A DNA stretch of 64,000 nucleotides from Deltaproteobacteria bacterium (GCA_029262275.1 JAJCZS010000007.1:122785-186784); one strand, 5' to 3'. Shown: positions 33,213 through 42,611, counted from the first letter of the stretch. Program-made: numbers and translations. The notes: generated by a model not told the origin, from the letters alone.

Positions 33213-34748
33213 ATGGCACAAGAGAACAATTGCGTAATTGTTATATTTGGAGCTTCGGGAGATTTAACTAAAAGAAAGTTAATGCCTGCGATATATGCTC
33301 TATATCGTCAGAAACTGCTCCCAAAGAACTTTGCAATATTGGGTACCAGTCGGTCCCCATATTCAGATGAAGCATTCCGCAAAAAAATAGTTAGCGATAT
33401 AAAAACTTATGCCAAGCTTAAAAGGGCAGACCAAAAGGACCTTGTGTCTTTTTCAAAACATCTCTACTATCAGGCTCTTGATGCCACTGATATAAACCAT
33501 TATAAAGGTTTGAAAGATAAATTAGGGACAATTGATAATAAACTTAAGATAGGTGGAAACTATATCTACTACCTCTCAACCTCACCCAGCTTATACACCT
33601 CGATTGCAAATAACCTTGGAAAAACAGGTCTACAGATAGAGGGTGCAAACTCTTCCTGGAAGCGCATAATTGTCGAGAAGCCTTTTGGCAGAGACTTAAA
33701 GTCAGCCAAGGCTTTAAACCGAGATCTTCAAAGCATATTTGATGAGGATCAAATTTACAGAATCGACCATTATCTTGGTAAAGAAACTGTACAGGATATT
33801 TTTGCTCTGCGTTTCGCAAACGGTATCTTCGAACCACTATGGAATAGAAATTATGTAAGCCACGTTGAGATTACTGCTGCTGAATCGATAGGAGTAGAAG
33901 AGCGGGGTGGATACTATGACCATTACGGTGCTATGAGGGATATGATACAAAACCATTTGCTTCAGGTGTTGGGAACAATAGCTATTGAGCCTCCGTCATT
34001 TTTTAATGCAACTGATGTGCGTAATGAAAGCGTGAAGGTTTTTGAATCTCTACGACCCATTAAGACAAGTGAAGTTAAAAAATATGCTGTACAAGGACAG
34101 TACGTTGCATCTAAAATAAAGGGCCAAGAAGTCCTTGGTTACAGGCAAGAAAAAGATGTAGCCCCTGATTCCCGTACCGCTACATTCGTTGCCCTTAAAT
34201 TATATGTAGACAATTGGCGCTGGGGCGATGTGCCGTTTTACATCCGCACCGGGAAATATCTACCTACACGTGTTACAGAAGTTGTAGTTCATTTTAAAAA
34301 GACACCTCATCATTTGTTTACTAAGACAGAGTTATGTGAGGCTACTCCTAATCAGTTGATTATAAGAATTCAGCCCGATGAAGGGATCCTGCTTAAATTG
34401 GGAATGAAAAAACCAGGCGCCGGATTTGATATTAAAGAAGTAGGAATGGATTTTCATTATTCTGATCTTGCTGATGCATATATCCCTGAGGCCTATGAGC
34501 GTCTCATCTTGGACTGCATTTTGGGTGATGCCACTCACTATGCTAGGGCTGATGCTGTTGAGGCATGCTGGAAGTTTGTTGATCCTATACTCAAGGCTTG
34601 GGAACGTAACGATAAGATAAAAATGTACGGCTACCCGGCAGGTACTTGGGGACCACCAGAGGCATCTAAGCTTTTTGGTGATCCTAGCCAAGACTGGCGC
34701 TATCCATGCAAAAACTTATCGAATGATGGTGAGTACTGCGAGCTCTAG
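33213..34748 (+). CDS. zwf: Glucose-6-phosphate 1-dehydrogenase
   Basis: First enzyme of the oxidative pentose phosphate pathway, oxidising glucose 6-phosphate to 6-phosphogluconolactone. 511 aa, normal. Nucleotide loop 'IFGASGDLTKRKLMPA', active-site 'RIDHYLGKETVQDI' with catalytic His, 'RWGDVPFYIRTGKYLP' and 'EAYERLILDCILGDATHY' are all present. Its stop is 1 nt before the preferred pgl ATG, so the two are probably translationally coupled. Confidence 0.97.
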   Translation: MAQENNCVIVIFGASGDLTKRKLMPAIYALYRQKLLPKNFAILGTSRSPYSDEAFRKKIVSDIKTYAKLKRADQKDLVSFSKHLYYQALDATDINHYKGLKDKLGTIDNKLKIGGNYIYYLSTSPSLYTSIANNLGKTGLQIEGANSSWKRIIVEKPFGRDLKSAKALNRDLQSIFDEDQIYRIDHYLGKETVQDIFALRFANGIFEPLWNRNYVSHVEITAAESIGVEERGGYYDHYGAMRDMIQNHLLQVLGTIAIEPPSFFNATDVRNESVKVFESLRPIKTSEVKKYAVQGQYVASKIKGQEVLGYRQEKDVAPDSRTATFVALKLYVDNWRWGDVPFYIRTGKYLPTRVTEVVVHFKKTPHHLFTKTELCEATPNQLIIRIQPDEGILLKLGMKKPGAGFDIKEVGMDFHYSDLADAYIPEAYERLILDCILGDATHYARADAVEACWKFVDPILKAWERNDKIKMYGYPAGTWGPPEASKLFGDPSQDWRYPCKNLSNDGEYCEL

Positions 34749-34749
34749 T

Positions 34750-35487
34750 ATGGAAAAGAAATATTATCTATTTGAAGACGGAGCTCAATTAGCAGCCCAG
34801 CTGGCAGTGGATTTTAAAGAAGCAGTCGATAGCAAGGCTCAATCCAATGAGTTTTTAACAGTCGCCCTTTCAGGCGGGCATACCCCTAAAGCATTTTTTG
34901 AGATACTTGCACAGCCACCATATAAGGATGAGATTTCCTGGGAGAATGTAATGTTCTTTTGGGGTGATGAGCGCTGTGTTCCCCCAGATAATGATGAAAG
35001 TAATTTTAAAATGACTAATGCCGCTTTACTATCACATATAGATATTCCAGAGGGAAACGTTCATAGAGTACTAGGAGAAGACCCTCCGACAAATGAAGCA
35101 CTTAGATACGCAAAGATAATAGAAGAAAATGTTTTAGCCGGTAATAGTGGGTTTCCTGCATTCGACTGGATTTTTCTTGGTATGGGGGACGACGGTCATA
35201 CCGCCTCACTTTTTCCTGGGGCATCTAATCTACAAGAAAATGAGAAGATTTGCGTAGTTGCGCAGCATCCTCAAACTGGTCAGAAAAGAGTCAGCATTAC
35301 TTTTCCAGTTATTAACAATGCTAAAAGAGTATCCTTTCTCGTAGCAGGTGAGGCAAAAGCGCCTGTATTTAAGGAAATATTAGAGAAAGGGGCCTCAGAA
35401 AAACTGTCATATCCAGCCTCAATGGTTGATCCTGAAAACGGCATTTTGGAATGGTACCTAGATAAAGCCGCTGCACCTGAGCTTTAA
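34750..35487 (+). CDS. pgl: 6-phosphogluconolactonase
   Basis: Hydrolyses 6-phosphogluconolactone, linking zwf to gnd. 245 aa with 'VALSGGHTPKAFFEIL', 'FFWGDERCVPPDNDESNF' and 'GMGDDGHTASLFPG'. The track ORF starts at 34675 inside zwf. The start M-E-K-K-Y-Y-L-F at ATG 34750 fits the family, though ATG 34723 or 34726 cannot be excluded, and no strong Shine-Dalgarno is present. It is the last gene of the pentose phosphate island. Confidence 0.95.
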   Translation: MEKKYYLFEDGAQLAAQLAVDFKEAVDSKAQSNEFLTVALSGGHTPKAFFEILAQPPYKDEISWENVMFFWGDERCVPPDNDESNFKMTNAALLSHIDIPEGNVHRVLGEDPPTNEALRYAKIIEENVLAGNSGFPAFDWIFLGMGDDGHTASLFPGASNLQENEKICVVAQHPQTGQKRVSITFPVINNAKRVSFLVAGEAKAPVFKEILEKGASEKLSYPASMVDPENGILEWYLDKAAAPEL

Positions 35488-35558
35488 GCCTTTAACTATA
35501 CTAATTATCCATTTCATTGTAACTTTCTAATCACTACTTTTATTTTCAGAGAACTTAA

Positions 35559-36305
35559 ATGCCTGAATACCTTGATCTACTAATTCTATTTGGAGTAGGG
35601 CTCATTGCCGGCGTGATCAACGTTATGGCCGGTGGCGGTTCTAGTCTTACTTTGCCTGCGCTGATTTTCCTCGGACTAGACAGTGCCACTGCAAACGGTA
35701 CAAATAGGGTTGGAATACTGATACAGAGCCTCTTTGCTACTTTATCATTCCGTAAAGAAAAAATAACCGGCTTAAATTTAGGCCTTAGATTAGCCCTCCT
35801 CACAATTCCAGGGGCTGTACTTGGTGCTTTAATTGCAGTCAGAATCAGTGATAAATGGTTTGAGATAATTCTCGGCGTTGTCATGATTGGGGTCATCATA
35901 TCAATGCTTGTTCCTCAGAGCAAAAATTTGGTTACCACAGCTGAAGGACAGAAAACCTGGCTCATATACCCCATTATGTTTGCAATTGGGTTTTATGGTG
36001 GGTTTGTTCAAGTTGGGGTAGGGCTTCTTATAATGGCAGCTCTTTATCATGTACTTAGAATTAATCTCGTATTTGTAAATATGCATAAAGTTTTCATTAC
36101 TTTGATATTTACAATACCTGCGCTACTTATTTTCATGTGGACAGATAATGTAGACTGGCTCCTGGGGTTAGTCCTCGCAGCCGGAAATGGTCTTGGGGGT
36201 TGGTGGGCTGCAAAAATTTCTGTTAAAGGTGGCGAGAAAGTAATCCGCTACGTTATGATTGTAGCAATCTTCATCATCGCGCTAAAACTATTTGGAGTGT
36301 TTTAA
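35559..36305 (+). CDS. TSUP-family (TauE/SafE) membrane transporter
   Basis: Predicted 7-8 TM permease of 248 aa with the TSUP start 'GLIAGVINVMAGGGSSLTLPAL' in two pieces and the repeat-half counterpart 'FYGGFVQVGVGLLIMAAL'. TauE/SafE proteins move sulfite, sulfoacetate or other small anions. Substrate unknown. It follows pgl by 71 nt with no clear terminator between, so read-through is possible. A second TSUP protein is at 52767-53582. Confidence 0.9.
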   Translation: MPEYLDLLILFGVGLIAGVINVMAGGGSSLTLPALIFLGLDSATANGTNRVGILIQSLFATLSFRKEKITGLNLGLRLALLTIPGAVLGALIAVRISDKWFEIILGVVMIGVIISMLVPQSKNLVTTAEGQKTWLIYPIMFAIGFYGGFVQVGVGLLIMAALYHVLRINLVFVNMHKVFITLIFTIPALLIFMWTDNVDWLLGLVLAAGNGLGGWWAAKISVKGGEKVIRYVMIVAIFIIALKLFGVF

Positions 36306-36315
36306 GAACTTATGT

Positions 36316-36912
36316 CTAATCCCCGTTAAAAACTATAGTTCCAAAACCTGTTCCGCTTGTACCGCCGAATGTAAATCCATCTACTGGCGGTGTAGCAAGA
36401 AAAGTTGAAGTGTAATTTATCTCTACAGGTCCTGTCGCATTTTCAAACTGGCCTGTGCCACCTATGAAAACACCTGTCTGTGTTGTAGTAGATGTGCTAG
36501 TTTCAGGATCGAAGCAGCTAAAGCCGCTGTCCCAATTCCCAAAAATTAACTCACCATTAGAGAAACGCTTTACAAAATGGCCCTGCACTAAAGAGAACTC
36601 GTCCTCGCCAATGTCACAGTTAGCATTTTCTAATACCAATTCAAACTCGTTTAAGCTCTGGATTGCAACGCTCCCAAATGTGCTTGTGCCCAAAAACTGA
36701 CCTAAATTTGCAGGTCTTCCATCACCATTGGTGTCAGTGCTCATAGGACCAGTCTCAAAACTTCCAGAATAAGTCTCGGTAAAATCTATCTCGTTACTTT
36801 GAGCATTGCTGTCATTGTCACAAGAGGTTGCTAAACCAAGCGTAGTAGAAATGCATAAAATGACTGCAATCACTCTCAATAATGAAACCCTCTTTAATGT
36901 AATTTGACTCAT
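36316..36912 (-). CDS. Predicted lipoprotein, barrel-like, unknown function
   Basis: 198-aa exported protein. Hydrophobic segment (about 10-28) ends in lipobox 'LATSC', followed by an acidic Asn/Ser-rich linker. The mature part is Gly/Thr/Phe-rich and beta-like, with two Cys (in 'NANCDIG' and 'GFSCFDP') and 'FIGGTGQFENATGPVEINY'. The G-G-T-G-x-F-x-x-A-x-G pattern recalls allene-oxide-cyclase-like barrels, but this is only a resemblance. GGAGGGG precedes the ATG. It is convergent with the TSUP gene, 10 nt between stops. Confidence 0.75.
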   Translation of the reverse strand: MSQITLKRVSLLRVIAVILCISTTLGLATSCDNDSNAQSNEIDFTETYSGSFETGPMSTDTNGDGRPANLGQFLGTSTFGSVAIQSLNEFELVLENANCDIGEDEFSLVQGHFVKRFSNGELIFGNWDSGFSCFDPETSTSTTTQTGVFIGGTGQFENATGPVEINYTSTFLATPPVDGFTFGGTSGTGFGTIVFNGD

Positions 36913-36947
36913 ATTATCCCCTCCTAGGATTTTTTTTGTTCTATAAA

Positions 36948-38240
36948 TTACCCTACGTGATCATTATAGGTTTCACGTATGACATAAAATACTATAAGCG
37001 AAATTATAGAGGCGGCTATAAGGTAAAAGCTTGGAGCGAGCTTATTTCCAGTAGCATCTATCAAGTATGTTGCAATAAACGGAGCCGTACCCCCAAATAT
37101 CGCAAAGCCTATGTTATAGCCTATGGACAGAGCACTCATACGAATCCTGGCTGGGAAGAGTTCTACCATCATAGCCCCAAACGGTCCAAACACCATAGCC
37201 AGACCAAGTGCGAAGACGCACTGGGCCAATAGATCATATAGGTAATTGTCCAGACCCAGTACTAAGAAGAGGGGATAAGCAAATATAGCTAATATCAACG
37301 ATCCTCCTATTAATATAGGTCTTCTGCCAACTTTATCTGACAAATAACCCATGACTGGGGTTAATATCATTAATACAACCATACTTATGGTGTTAATTTC
37401 AAGAGCGGAAGATAGGAGTAAGTGCGTTTCTGTCGAGAGATAGGTTGTTAGATAGACGAAAATCAAATAGAAATTTATTGAACCTACGCATGTTGCCCCT
37501 ATTACCGTGAGTATTTCTTTCCAGTGATATTTAAATGCATCTTTGATAGGTGTCTTGGCTAACTCACCCGCTTCTTTCATTTTCTTAAAAGCTGGCGATT
37601 CGTCCAACCCTGATCTTAGAAAAAGTCCGATTATACCTATTAGCAATCCAAGTATAAATGGAATCCTCCACCCGAAGCTCTGTACCTGAGCATCGGTCAG
37701 CACATTGGTTATCACAGAAGCTATGGCAGATCCTAAAAGGATGCCTCCTAGTAAGCTAAATACAGTCCAGCTGCTGTAAAAACCTCTTTGAGGAGGGGGA
37801 TGGGGTGCGTTTTCTACAACATATGAAATTGAGCCTGTGAATTCACCACCTACTGATATTCCCTGTATGAGTCTAATAATAGTTAGTAGAATTGGAGCTA
37901 ATATTCCTACAGACTCATAGGTGGGTAAAAAGCCAATTAATGTTGTAGGGACGGCCATCATAACAACTGAGATCTCTAATGCTTTTTTCCTGCCGAGTTT
38001 ATCTCCCAAAATGCCGAATAATACCGATCCGATAGGGCGCATGAGGAAGCCTACGGCAAATATTCCAAAAGTTGCCAGAAGTCCTGTTAATTGATCATCA
38101 GAAGGAAAAAAGAGTTTTGCAATAATAGGTGCGAAAAATCCGTAAAGTGCGAAATCATACCACTCAAGAACGTTTCCTACGCATCCTGCTACTACATTCT
38201 TTACTCTGTATTCAGATTCAGTCCTAGTCCCATTTGACAC
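36948..38240 (-). CDS. MHS-family MFS transporter (ProP/KgtP-like)
   Basis: Metabolite:H+ symporter of 430 aa with 12 TM helices. TM1 has 'NVLEWYDFALYGFFAPI', typical of the MHS group (ProP, KgtP, ShiA). Motif A is 'GILGDKLGRKKALEISV' with the duplicate 'GYLSDKVGRRPILIGG', and 'RLIQGISVGGEFTGS' lies in TM4. It imports compatible solutes or organic acids, exact substrate unknown. The track ORF begins at 38291, but GTG 38240 with GGAGGG 5 nt upstream is clearly the better start. It is divergent from the P-loop kinase. Confidence 0.9.
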   Translation of the reverse strand: MSNGTRTESEYRVKNVVAGCVGNVLEWYDFALYGFFAPIIAKLFFPSDDQLTGLLATFGIFAVGFLMRPIGSVLFGILGDKLGRKKALEISVVMMAVPTTLIGFLPTYESVGILAPILLTIIRLIQGISVGGEFTGSISYVVENAPHPPPQRGFYSSWTVFSLLGGILLGSAIASVITNVLTDAQVQSFGWRIPFILGLLIGIIGLFLRSGLDESPAFKKMKEAGELAKTPIKDAFKYHWKEILTVIGATCVGSINFYLIFVYLTTYLSTETHLLLSSALEINTISMVVLMILTPVMGYLSDKVGRRPILIGGSLILAIFAYPLFLVLGLDNYLYDLLAQCVFALGLAMVFGPFGAMMVELFPARIRMSALSIGYNIGFAIFGGTAPFIATYLIDATGNKLAPSFYLIAASIISLIVFYVIRETYNDHVG

Positions 38241-38354
38241 AACTACCCTCCATAAGCCTAATAATATTTGTATATCATTTACTGGCAGCATGTGTCAACT
38301 GCTAAATTGTTTATTTTTTTGTTGATATTGGTGTACATTAATCGAGAGAGCGGA

Positions 38355-38954
38355 ATGAAATTACCAGAACTAGTTCAAACTATTCTACAAAAGGAAAAGA
38401 AGCATCCCTATGTGATAGCCTTTGAAGGAATGATAGGGAGCGGGAAGAGCTACGAGGCCAATAAGTTGATGGAGGAGTTGGGCAGAAATGCTCAACAAAT
38501 CTCAACCGACTTATTTGTTACTGTTCCTAGGTCTGAATGGGGAAATAGAATAGAAGTACACGATATAGATCTTTCCACCTGGTATGATCTTCAAAAAATT
38601 AAGCAAGCTCTTGAGTCTGCTAAAAAAATGGAGAGGTTCACTGTTGATGGTCTCTATAATCTATCAAATGGTCAGTTTGATGATGAATTGGAAGTTGATG
38701 CAACCGATTGTGATTATTTGATTTTAGAAGGCTTGTTTTCCTGCCACGAAGATTTGGATGGATGGATTGATCTGAGAATCTTTCTCGATGTTCCTCAAGA
38801 AGTTGCTTTAGAGAGAGCACACATGCGAGATGAAACAGTAAGACACCTAGATCACAACAGCTGGCTTCAAAAAAAGGACATATTTTATAACCACTATCTA
38901 CCTTTTATGGAATCCCACAAAAGCAGGGCACATATAATCTTAGATCCAGACTAA
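38355..38954 (+). CDS. P-loop kinase, uridine kinase-like
   Basis: 199-aa nucleoside/nucleotide-kinase-fold protein with Walker A 'GMIGSGKS', a Walker-B-like 'CDYLILEGLFSC' and lid Arg residues in 'ALERAHMRDETVRH'. The 'DYLILEG' and lid pattern are as in uridine kinase and phosphoribulokinase relatives. Substrate unknown. The track start at 38268 would lie in the divergent MHS promoter region. ATG 38355, which follows GAGCGGA, is preferred. It converges with the SDR gene, 1 nt apart. Confidence 0.8.
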   Translation: MKLPELVQTILQKEKKHPYVIAFEGMIGSGKSYEANKLMEELGRNAQQISTDLFVTVPRSEWGNRIEVHDIDLSTWYDLQKIKQALESAKKMERFTVDGLYNLSNGQFDDELEVDATDCDYLILEGLFSCHEDLDGWIDLRIFLDVPQEVALERAHMRDETVRHLDHNSWLQKKDIFYNHYLPFMESHKSRAHIILDPD

Positions 38955-38955
38955 C

Positions 38956-39738
38956 TTATGCTTTGAAATCTGGCTCATCCCTTCCGAGATAAACCGATAA
39001 GGCTCCTCCCTCAACAAATATTGTTTGCCCAGTTATATATTGAGCTTCATCTGAAGCGAACATCAAAGCTGGGGGTACTATATCATCAGGCTGACCCCTT
39101 CTTCCCTCAGGAATACCTTTTGTCATATATTCATCATATTCAGGGTCCGAAGATGACGACATAGGTGTTGCAATCGATCCAGGAGCTATACAGTTTACAG
39201 TTATACCGTCGGGGGCTAGATCAACAGCCATTACTTTTGTAATAATCATTACCCCTGCTTTAGCTGCGTGATAGGCAATAGAGATTGGATGAAAGTCCAT
39301 TACGCCTGCTACTGAACCTATATTAATAATTCTGCCTGTAGATTTCTGCTCGATAACATGTTGAGCAAAATGCTGAGACAAAAAGAATAGCCCTTTTAGG
39401 CTGATATCAATCTGTTTATCCCAGCTATCGGGAGTTACTTCAAAAACTGTTTCTCTCCTTGCATAAGCTGCATCATTTACTAAAATGTCTACTTTTCCAA
39501 AGGTATCAATAGCTTTATGAATTAGTTTAGGATGTGCATCAACATCTCCCACATCCAAAGTATCGTAGATAGCTTCCCCACCCATATCCTTTACTTCTTG
39601 AACCACTTCTATGCATTTATCATCATGAAGAGCCGCAATGACAACCTTTGCCCCCTCTTTTACAAACCCAAGTGTTATCGCACGTCCAATTCCAGAAGAC
39701 CCGCCTGTTATTATTGCTACTTTGTCTTTTAATCTCAT
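38956..39738 (-). CDS. Short-chain dehydrogenase/reductase
   Basis: Classical SDR of 260 aa: cofactor loop 'TGGSSGIGRA', 'NDAAYARR', catalytic Ser in 'INIGSVAGV', Tyr and Lys in 'YHAAKAG', and 'NCIAPGSIATPM'. Asp or Glu is absent after strand 2 ('VVIAALHDDK'), so the cofactor preference is unclear. Substrate unknown: glucose or 3-oxoacyl-type dehydrogenases share these motifs. The track start at GTG 39756 overlaps the Shine-Dalgarno GGAGG. ATG 39738 is preferred. Confidence 0.9.
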   Translation of the reverse strand: MRLKDKVAIITGGSSGIGRAITLGFVKEGAKVVIAALHDDKCIEVVQEVKDMGGEAIYDTLDVGDVDAHPKLIHKAIDTFGKVDILVNDAAYARRETVFEVTPDSWDKQIDISLKGLFFLSQHFAQHVIEQKSTGRIINIGSVAGVMDFHPISIAYHAAKAGVMIITKVMAVDLAPDGITVNCIAPGSIATPMSSSSDPEYDEYMTKGIPEGRRGQPDDIVPPALMFASDEAQYITGQTIFVEGGALSVYLGRDEPDFKA

Positions 39739-39896
39739 AAGATAGTTGTCCTCCACTAAAGTTGATTAAAACTTAACAATCATGTCATTATAATTTAAAC
39801 TTACTGTTGTTTCACAATCTGATGAATACATCATACAAAAATACAATATATAATACAATCAAAGAATTGATTACATTTGTAGCTTTAGGAGATTAG

Positions 39897-40844
39897 ATGC
39901 GAGTAATAGTAGCCAAACCAAGGGGTTTTTGTGCAGGTGTTGATAGAGCGATTGAAATAGTTGAGCGCGCTCTTGAGACTTATGGCGCACCTATATATGT
40001 CCGCCATGCAATTGTTCACAACAAGCGTGTAGTGGAATCTCTCATTGAAAAAGGTGTTAAGTTTGTAGAAGATCTTGATGAAATAGAAGATGAGGGAGCA
40101 AAGGTTATTTTCAGTGCCCATGGTGTAAGCCCAGCAGTTTGGAATGAAGCCAGTGTAAATAACCTAGAGGTGGTCGATGCAGTTTGTCCTCTTGTAACTA
40201 AAGTCCATAACGAAGTTAAACACTATGCTGATCTAGGTTATACAATCATATTAATTGGCCATAGAAACCACGTAGAAGTAATAGGGACAAGCGGCCATGC
40301 TCCTGAAAAAGTAATCATTGTTGAGTCTGTTGAAGAAGCTCAAAAACTTATAGTCCCCGATCCTGATAAAATTGCTTATGTAACACAAACCACGTTAAGT
40401 GTAGATGATACTCGTGATATACTTGCAGCACTTAAAGAAAGATTCCCCAATATAGTAAGCCCGTCTAAGCTTGATATTTGCTATGCTACCCAAAACAGAC
40501 AAGATGCTGTGAAGGCTCTTTCAAAAGAGGCAGATTTCATATTTATTATGGGCTCACCTGAGAGCTCCAACTCTAATAGGTTGGTTGAAGTCGCAAAGGC
40601 AAACGGCGTAGAGAATGCCTATCTAATTGAAGGTGCTCAGAGTCTTGATGGGCATGAATTGAGAGAAGATATGGTGATAGGTCTTAGCTCTGGTGCCTCA
40701 ACCCCTGAGACAGTGGTACTAGAAGTAATAGCTAGACTTAAAGACTTAGGTGCTGACAGCATCGAGGAGCTCGATGGAAAAGAGGAACACACAAGATTCC
40801 CATTTCCTGATACAATCGAGTTCACCTCAGCAACCAGTTCTTAA
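39897..40844 (+). CDS. ispH: 4-hydroxy-3-methylbut-2-enyl diphosphate reductase
   Basis: Last enzyme of the MEP isoprenoid pathway, a [4Fe-4S] protein giving IPP and DMAPP. 315 aa with all three cluster Cys: 'RGFCAGVDRAIEI', 'VDAVCPLVTKVH' and 'DICYATQNRQDA'. Also present are 'HNKRVVESL', 'SAHGVSPAVW' and 'GSPESSNSNRLVEVA'. AGGAG lies 7 nt before the ATG. TATAAT at 39849-39854 may be its -10. The stop is 6 nt from the convergent carbonic anhydrase. Confidence 0.97.
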   Translation: MRVIVAKPRGFCAGVDRAIEIVERALETYGAPIYVRHAIVHNKRVVESLIEKGVKFVEDLDEIEDEGAKVIFSAHGVSPAVWNEASVNNLEVVDAVCPLVTKVHNEVKHYADLGYTIILIGHRNHVEVIGTSGHAPEKVIIVESVEEAQKLIVPDPDKIAYVTQTTLSVDDTRDILAALKERFPNIVSPSKLDICYATQNRQDAVKALSKEADFIFIMGSPESSNSNRLVEVAKANGVENAYLIEGAQSLDGHELREDMVIGLSSGASTPETVVLEVIARLKDLGADSIEELDGKEEHTRFPFPDTIEFTSATSS

Positions 40845-40850
40845 ATAAAA

Positions 40851-41366
40851 TTACCCATCTTTAGTTATCACTTCAGTTAACTCGCCAGTCTTAGTGTCAA
40901 ATAGGTAACCGGAGATTTCAATTTCTTTAGGTACGAGTGGATGGTTTCTTATGTGAGTCACATCATCTTTAACGCTTTCAATTCTATCAGAAATAGAAAG
41001 CCAGTTTATAAATTCACCCTCAGATGAATTCATCTTTTCCTTAAGCAGTTTTGCCATCTCATCTTGAGTAAATCCCTCAAGCCCACATTCTGAATGATGT
41101 ATTACCAACCATACTTTTGTTCCTAAGTGCATAGCAGTAATAATCAGTGAGCGTATTGCGTCATCACTTGCCCTACCACCAGCATTTCTAATTATATTTG
41201 CTTCACCCAAGTTTAAACCTAAAAACTTTAGAGGTTCCAACCGGCAGTCCATACATGTGAGCACTGCAAGGTTCCTTGCAGGAGCTGCAGGCAGGTCTGA
41301 TTTCTCACCGAACTCACTAGAGTATTTACTATTAGCAGCCTTTATCTTATCAATATTATCAGTCAT
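40851..41366 (-). CDS. Beta-class carbonic anhydrase
   Basis: Zinc enzyme hydrating CO2, 171 aa, matching the small Rv1284-like branch. Zinc ligands and the Asp-Arg dyad are in 'VLTCMDCRLEP' and 'VIHHSECGLEGF', and 'NIIRNAGGRASDDAIRSL' is conserved. The last Cys-containing loop is intact, so the enzyme is probably active. GGAGA lies 6 nt before the ATG. It is separated from the GHMP kinase by 45 nt on the same strand. Confidence 0.93.
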   Translation of the reverse strand: MTDNIDKIKAANSKYSSEFGEKSDLPAAPARNLAVLTCMDCRLEPLKFLGLNLGEANIIRNAGGRASDDAIRSLIITAMHLGTKVWLVIHHSECGLEGFTQDEMAKLLKEKMNSSEGEFINWLSISDRIESVKDDVTHIRNHPLVPKEIEISGYLFDTKTGELTEVITKDG

Positions 41367-41411
41367 AAAATTGCTCTCCTGTTGGGTAATAAATATACAG
41401 GATTTAATTTA

Positions 41412-42611
41412 TCATACCATCCTTAGACCTTCATCAGACTTTGCAAAGAACACCTTGGCTTCATCACGGAGTTCAGGAAACTTGCTAGTGTAATTAGCTA
41501 ATATTTCGAGTGCTGAGATTTGAGAGAAATCGTCTCTAACAAATGCTACCACGCAGCCTCCATATCCTCCACCGTTAATAGAAGCCCCAAAAACACCTTC
41601 ATATGTGCTAGTTAACTCAAAGAGTAATTTAGTGTGTCTGCTTTCATTTTCATAATTCTCAAGCGTGCTTTTTGAGGATTGATTCATCAAATTGCCTAAC
41701 TCATTCCAGTTGCCATTATCCCAGGCCTTAATACCTTGTTCCACTCGTGCAACCTCAGAGAAATAATGTGTAGCCCAAGGTTTTAAATCATTAGGAAGTC
41801 TTTTTTGTTGTGCAAAATAAACGTCACTTGGTATGTCCGATAGAATTTTTGGGGATTTTAATCCGCCCATAAGTCCAAGAATGCCTGCAGTTTTCTTGCA
41901 TGCTTCAACTCTAGAGTTAAAACCTGAAGTTGTTAACTCACGACTAAGACCTGTGTATAAAATTAGAATTTTGAATTTCTCACTCGCCTCTTGTTTAGGG
42001 TGCTGAGCTACGGTTTTAGATAAAGTATCGATATATAGCATGCAATTTTTTTTGCCATAGACGATTGAGCTCTGATCTAATATTCCATTTTGCAGTCTCA
42101 AATAGTCATTTTCTATCTTTGAATCCAGATCAACAAGCTTTTCTCTAGATGTATAACAGTTATTTAGATAGGAGAGTGCTCTTAGATAAGAAAGTGCCAC
42201 AGATGCTGAAGAGCTCAGTCCGCTTGCAGGCAAAGAGCCTGATATGACTCCAGTAAACCCATACTCAATGGAGTAGTGCTCTTGAATTACCTTAGCTGCC
42301 CCCATGGCATATCTCCCCCAATCGTCTCGCTTTGGGGTCTTTATATTATCTACACTAAATTCCAGAACTCCTGGGTAGTTAGTGCTGTACAAACGAATCT
42401 TTCTCTCATTATTTGGAATAAAAACTAAGAATGATCCTGCATTTATCGTCATTCCCAATACAGGTCCTCCCTGATGGTCCACATGGGCTCCTAGGGGTGA
42501 AATACGGTATGGAGAGAAGATAATATTTAAATCGGCATCAGAGAATTTCTCGCGCCTCTTTAAATATTCGCTAAGCTGCAAAACTTGATCTTCTAAAGTT
42601 GGGAATTCCAT
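41412..42611 (-). CDS. GHMP kinase of galactokinase/galacturonokinase type
   Basis: 399-aa sugar 1-kinase. The N-terminal substrate motif is 'SPYRISPLGAHVDHQGG' instead of the P-G-R-x-N-x-I-G-E-H of GalK. This form, with H-x-D-H-Q-G-G, is what I recall from plant galacturonokinase. ATP loop 'PASGLSSSAS' and C-terminal 'SINGGGYGGCVVAF' complete the fold. It likely phosphorylates C1 of galactose, galacturonate or a related hexose. Neither uridylyltransferase nor epimerase is nearby, so the route is unknown. It is 15 nt after the ABC exporter gene and probably in its operon. Confidence 0.85.
   Translation of the reverse strand: MEFPTLEDQVLQLSEYLKRREKFSDADLNIIFSPYRISPLGAHVDHQGGPVLGMTINAGSFLVFIPNNERKIRLYSTNYPGVLEFSVDNIKTPKRDDWGRYAMGAAKVIQEHYSIEYGFTGVISGSLPASGLSSSASVALSYLRALSYLNNCYTSREKLVDLDSKIENDYLRLQNGILDQSSIVYGKKNCMLYIDTLSKTVAQHPKQEASEKFKILILYTGLSRELTTSGFNSRVEACKKTAGILGLMGGLKSPKILSDIPSDVYFAQQKRLPNDLKPWATHYFSEVARVEQGIKAWDNGNWNELGNLMNQSSKSTLENYENESRHTKLLFELTSTYEGVFGASINGGGYGGCVVAFVRDDFSQISALEILANYTSKFPELRDEAKVFFAKSDEGLRMV

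Noticed and set aside
34332-34691. 119-aa minus-strand ORF inside zwf
   Set aside because: Shadow frame of a clearly coding, full-length zwf.
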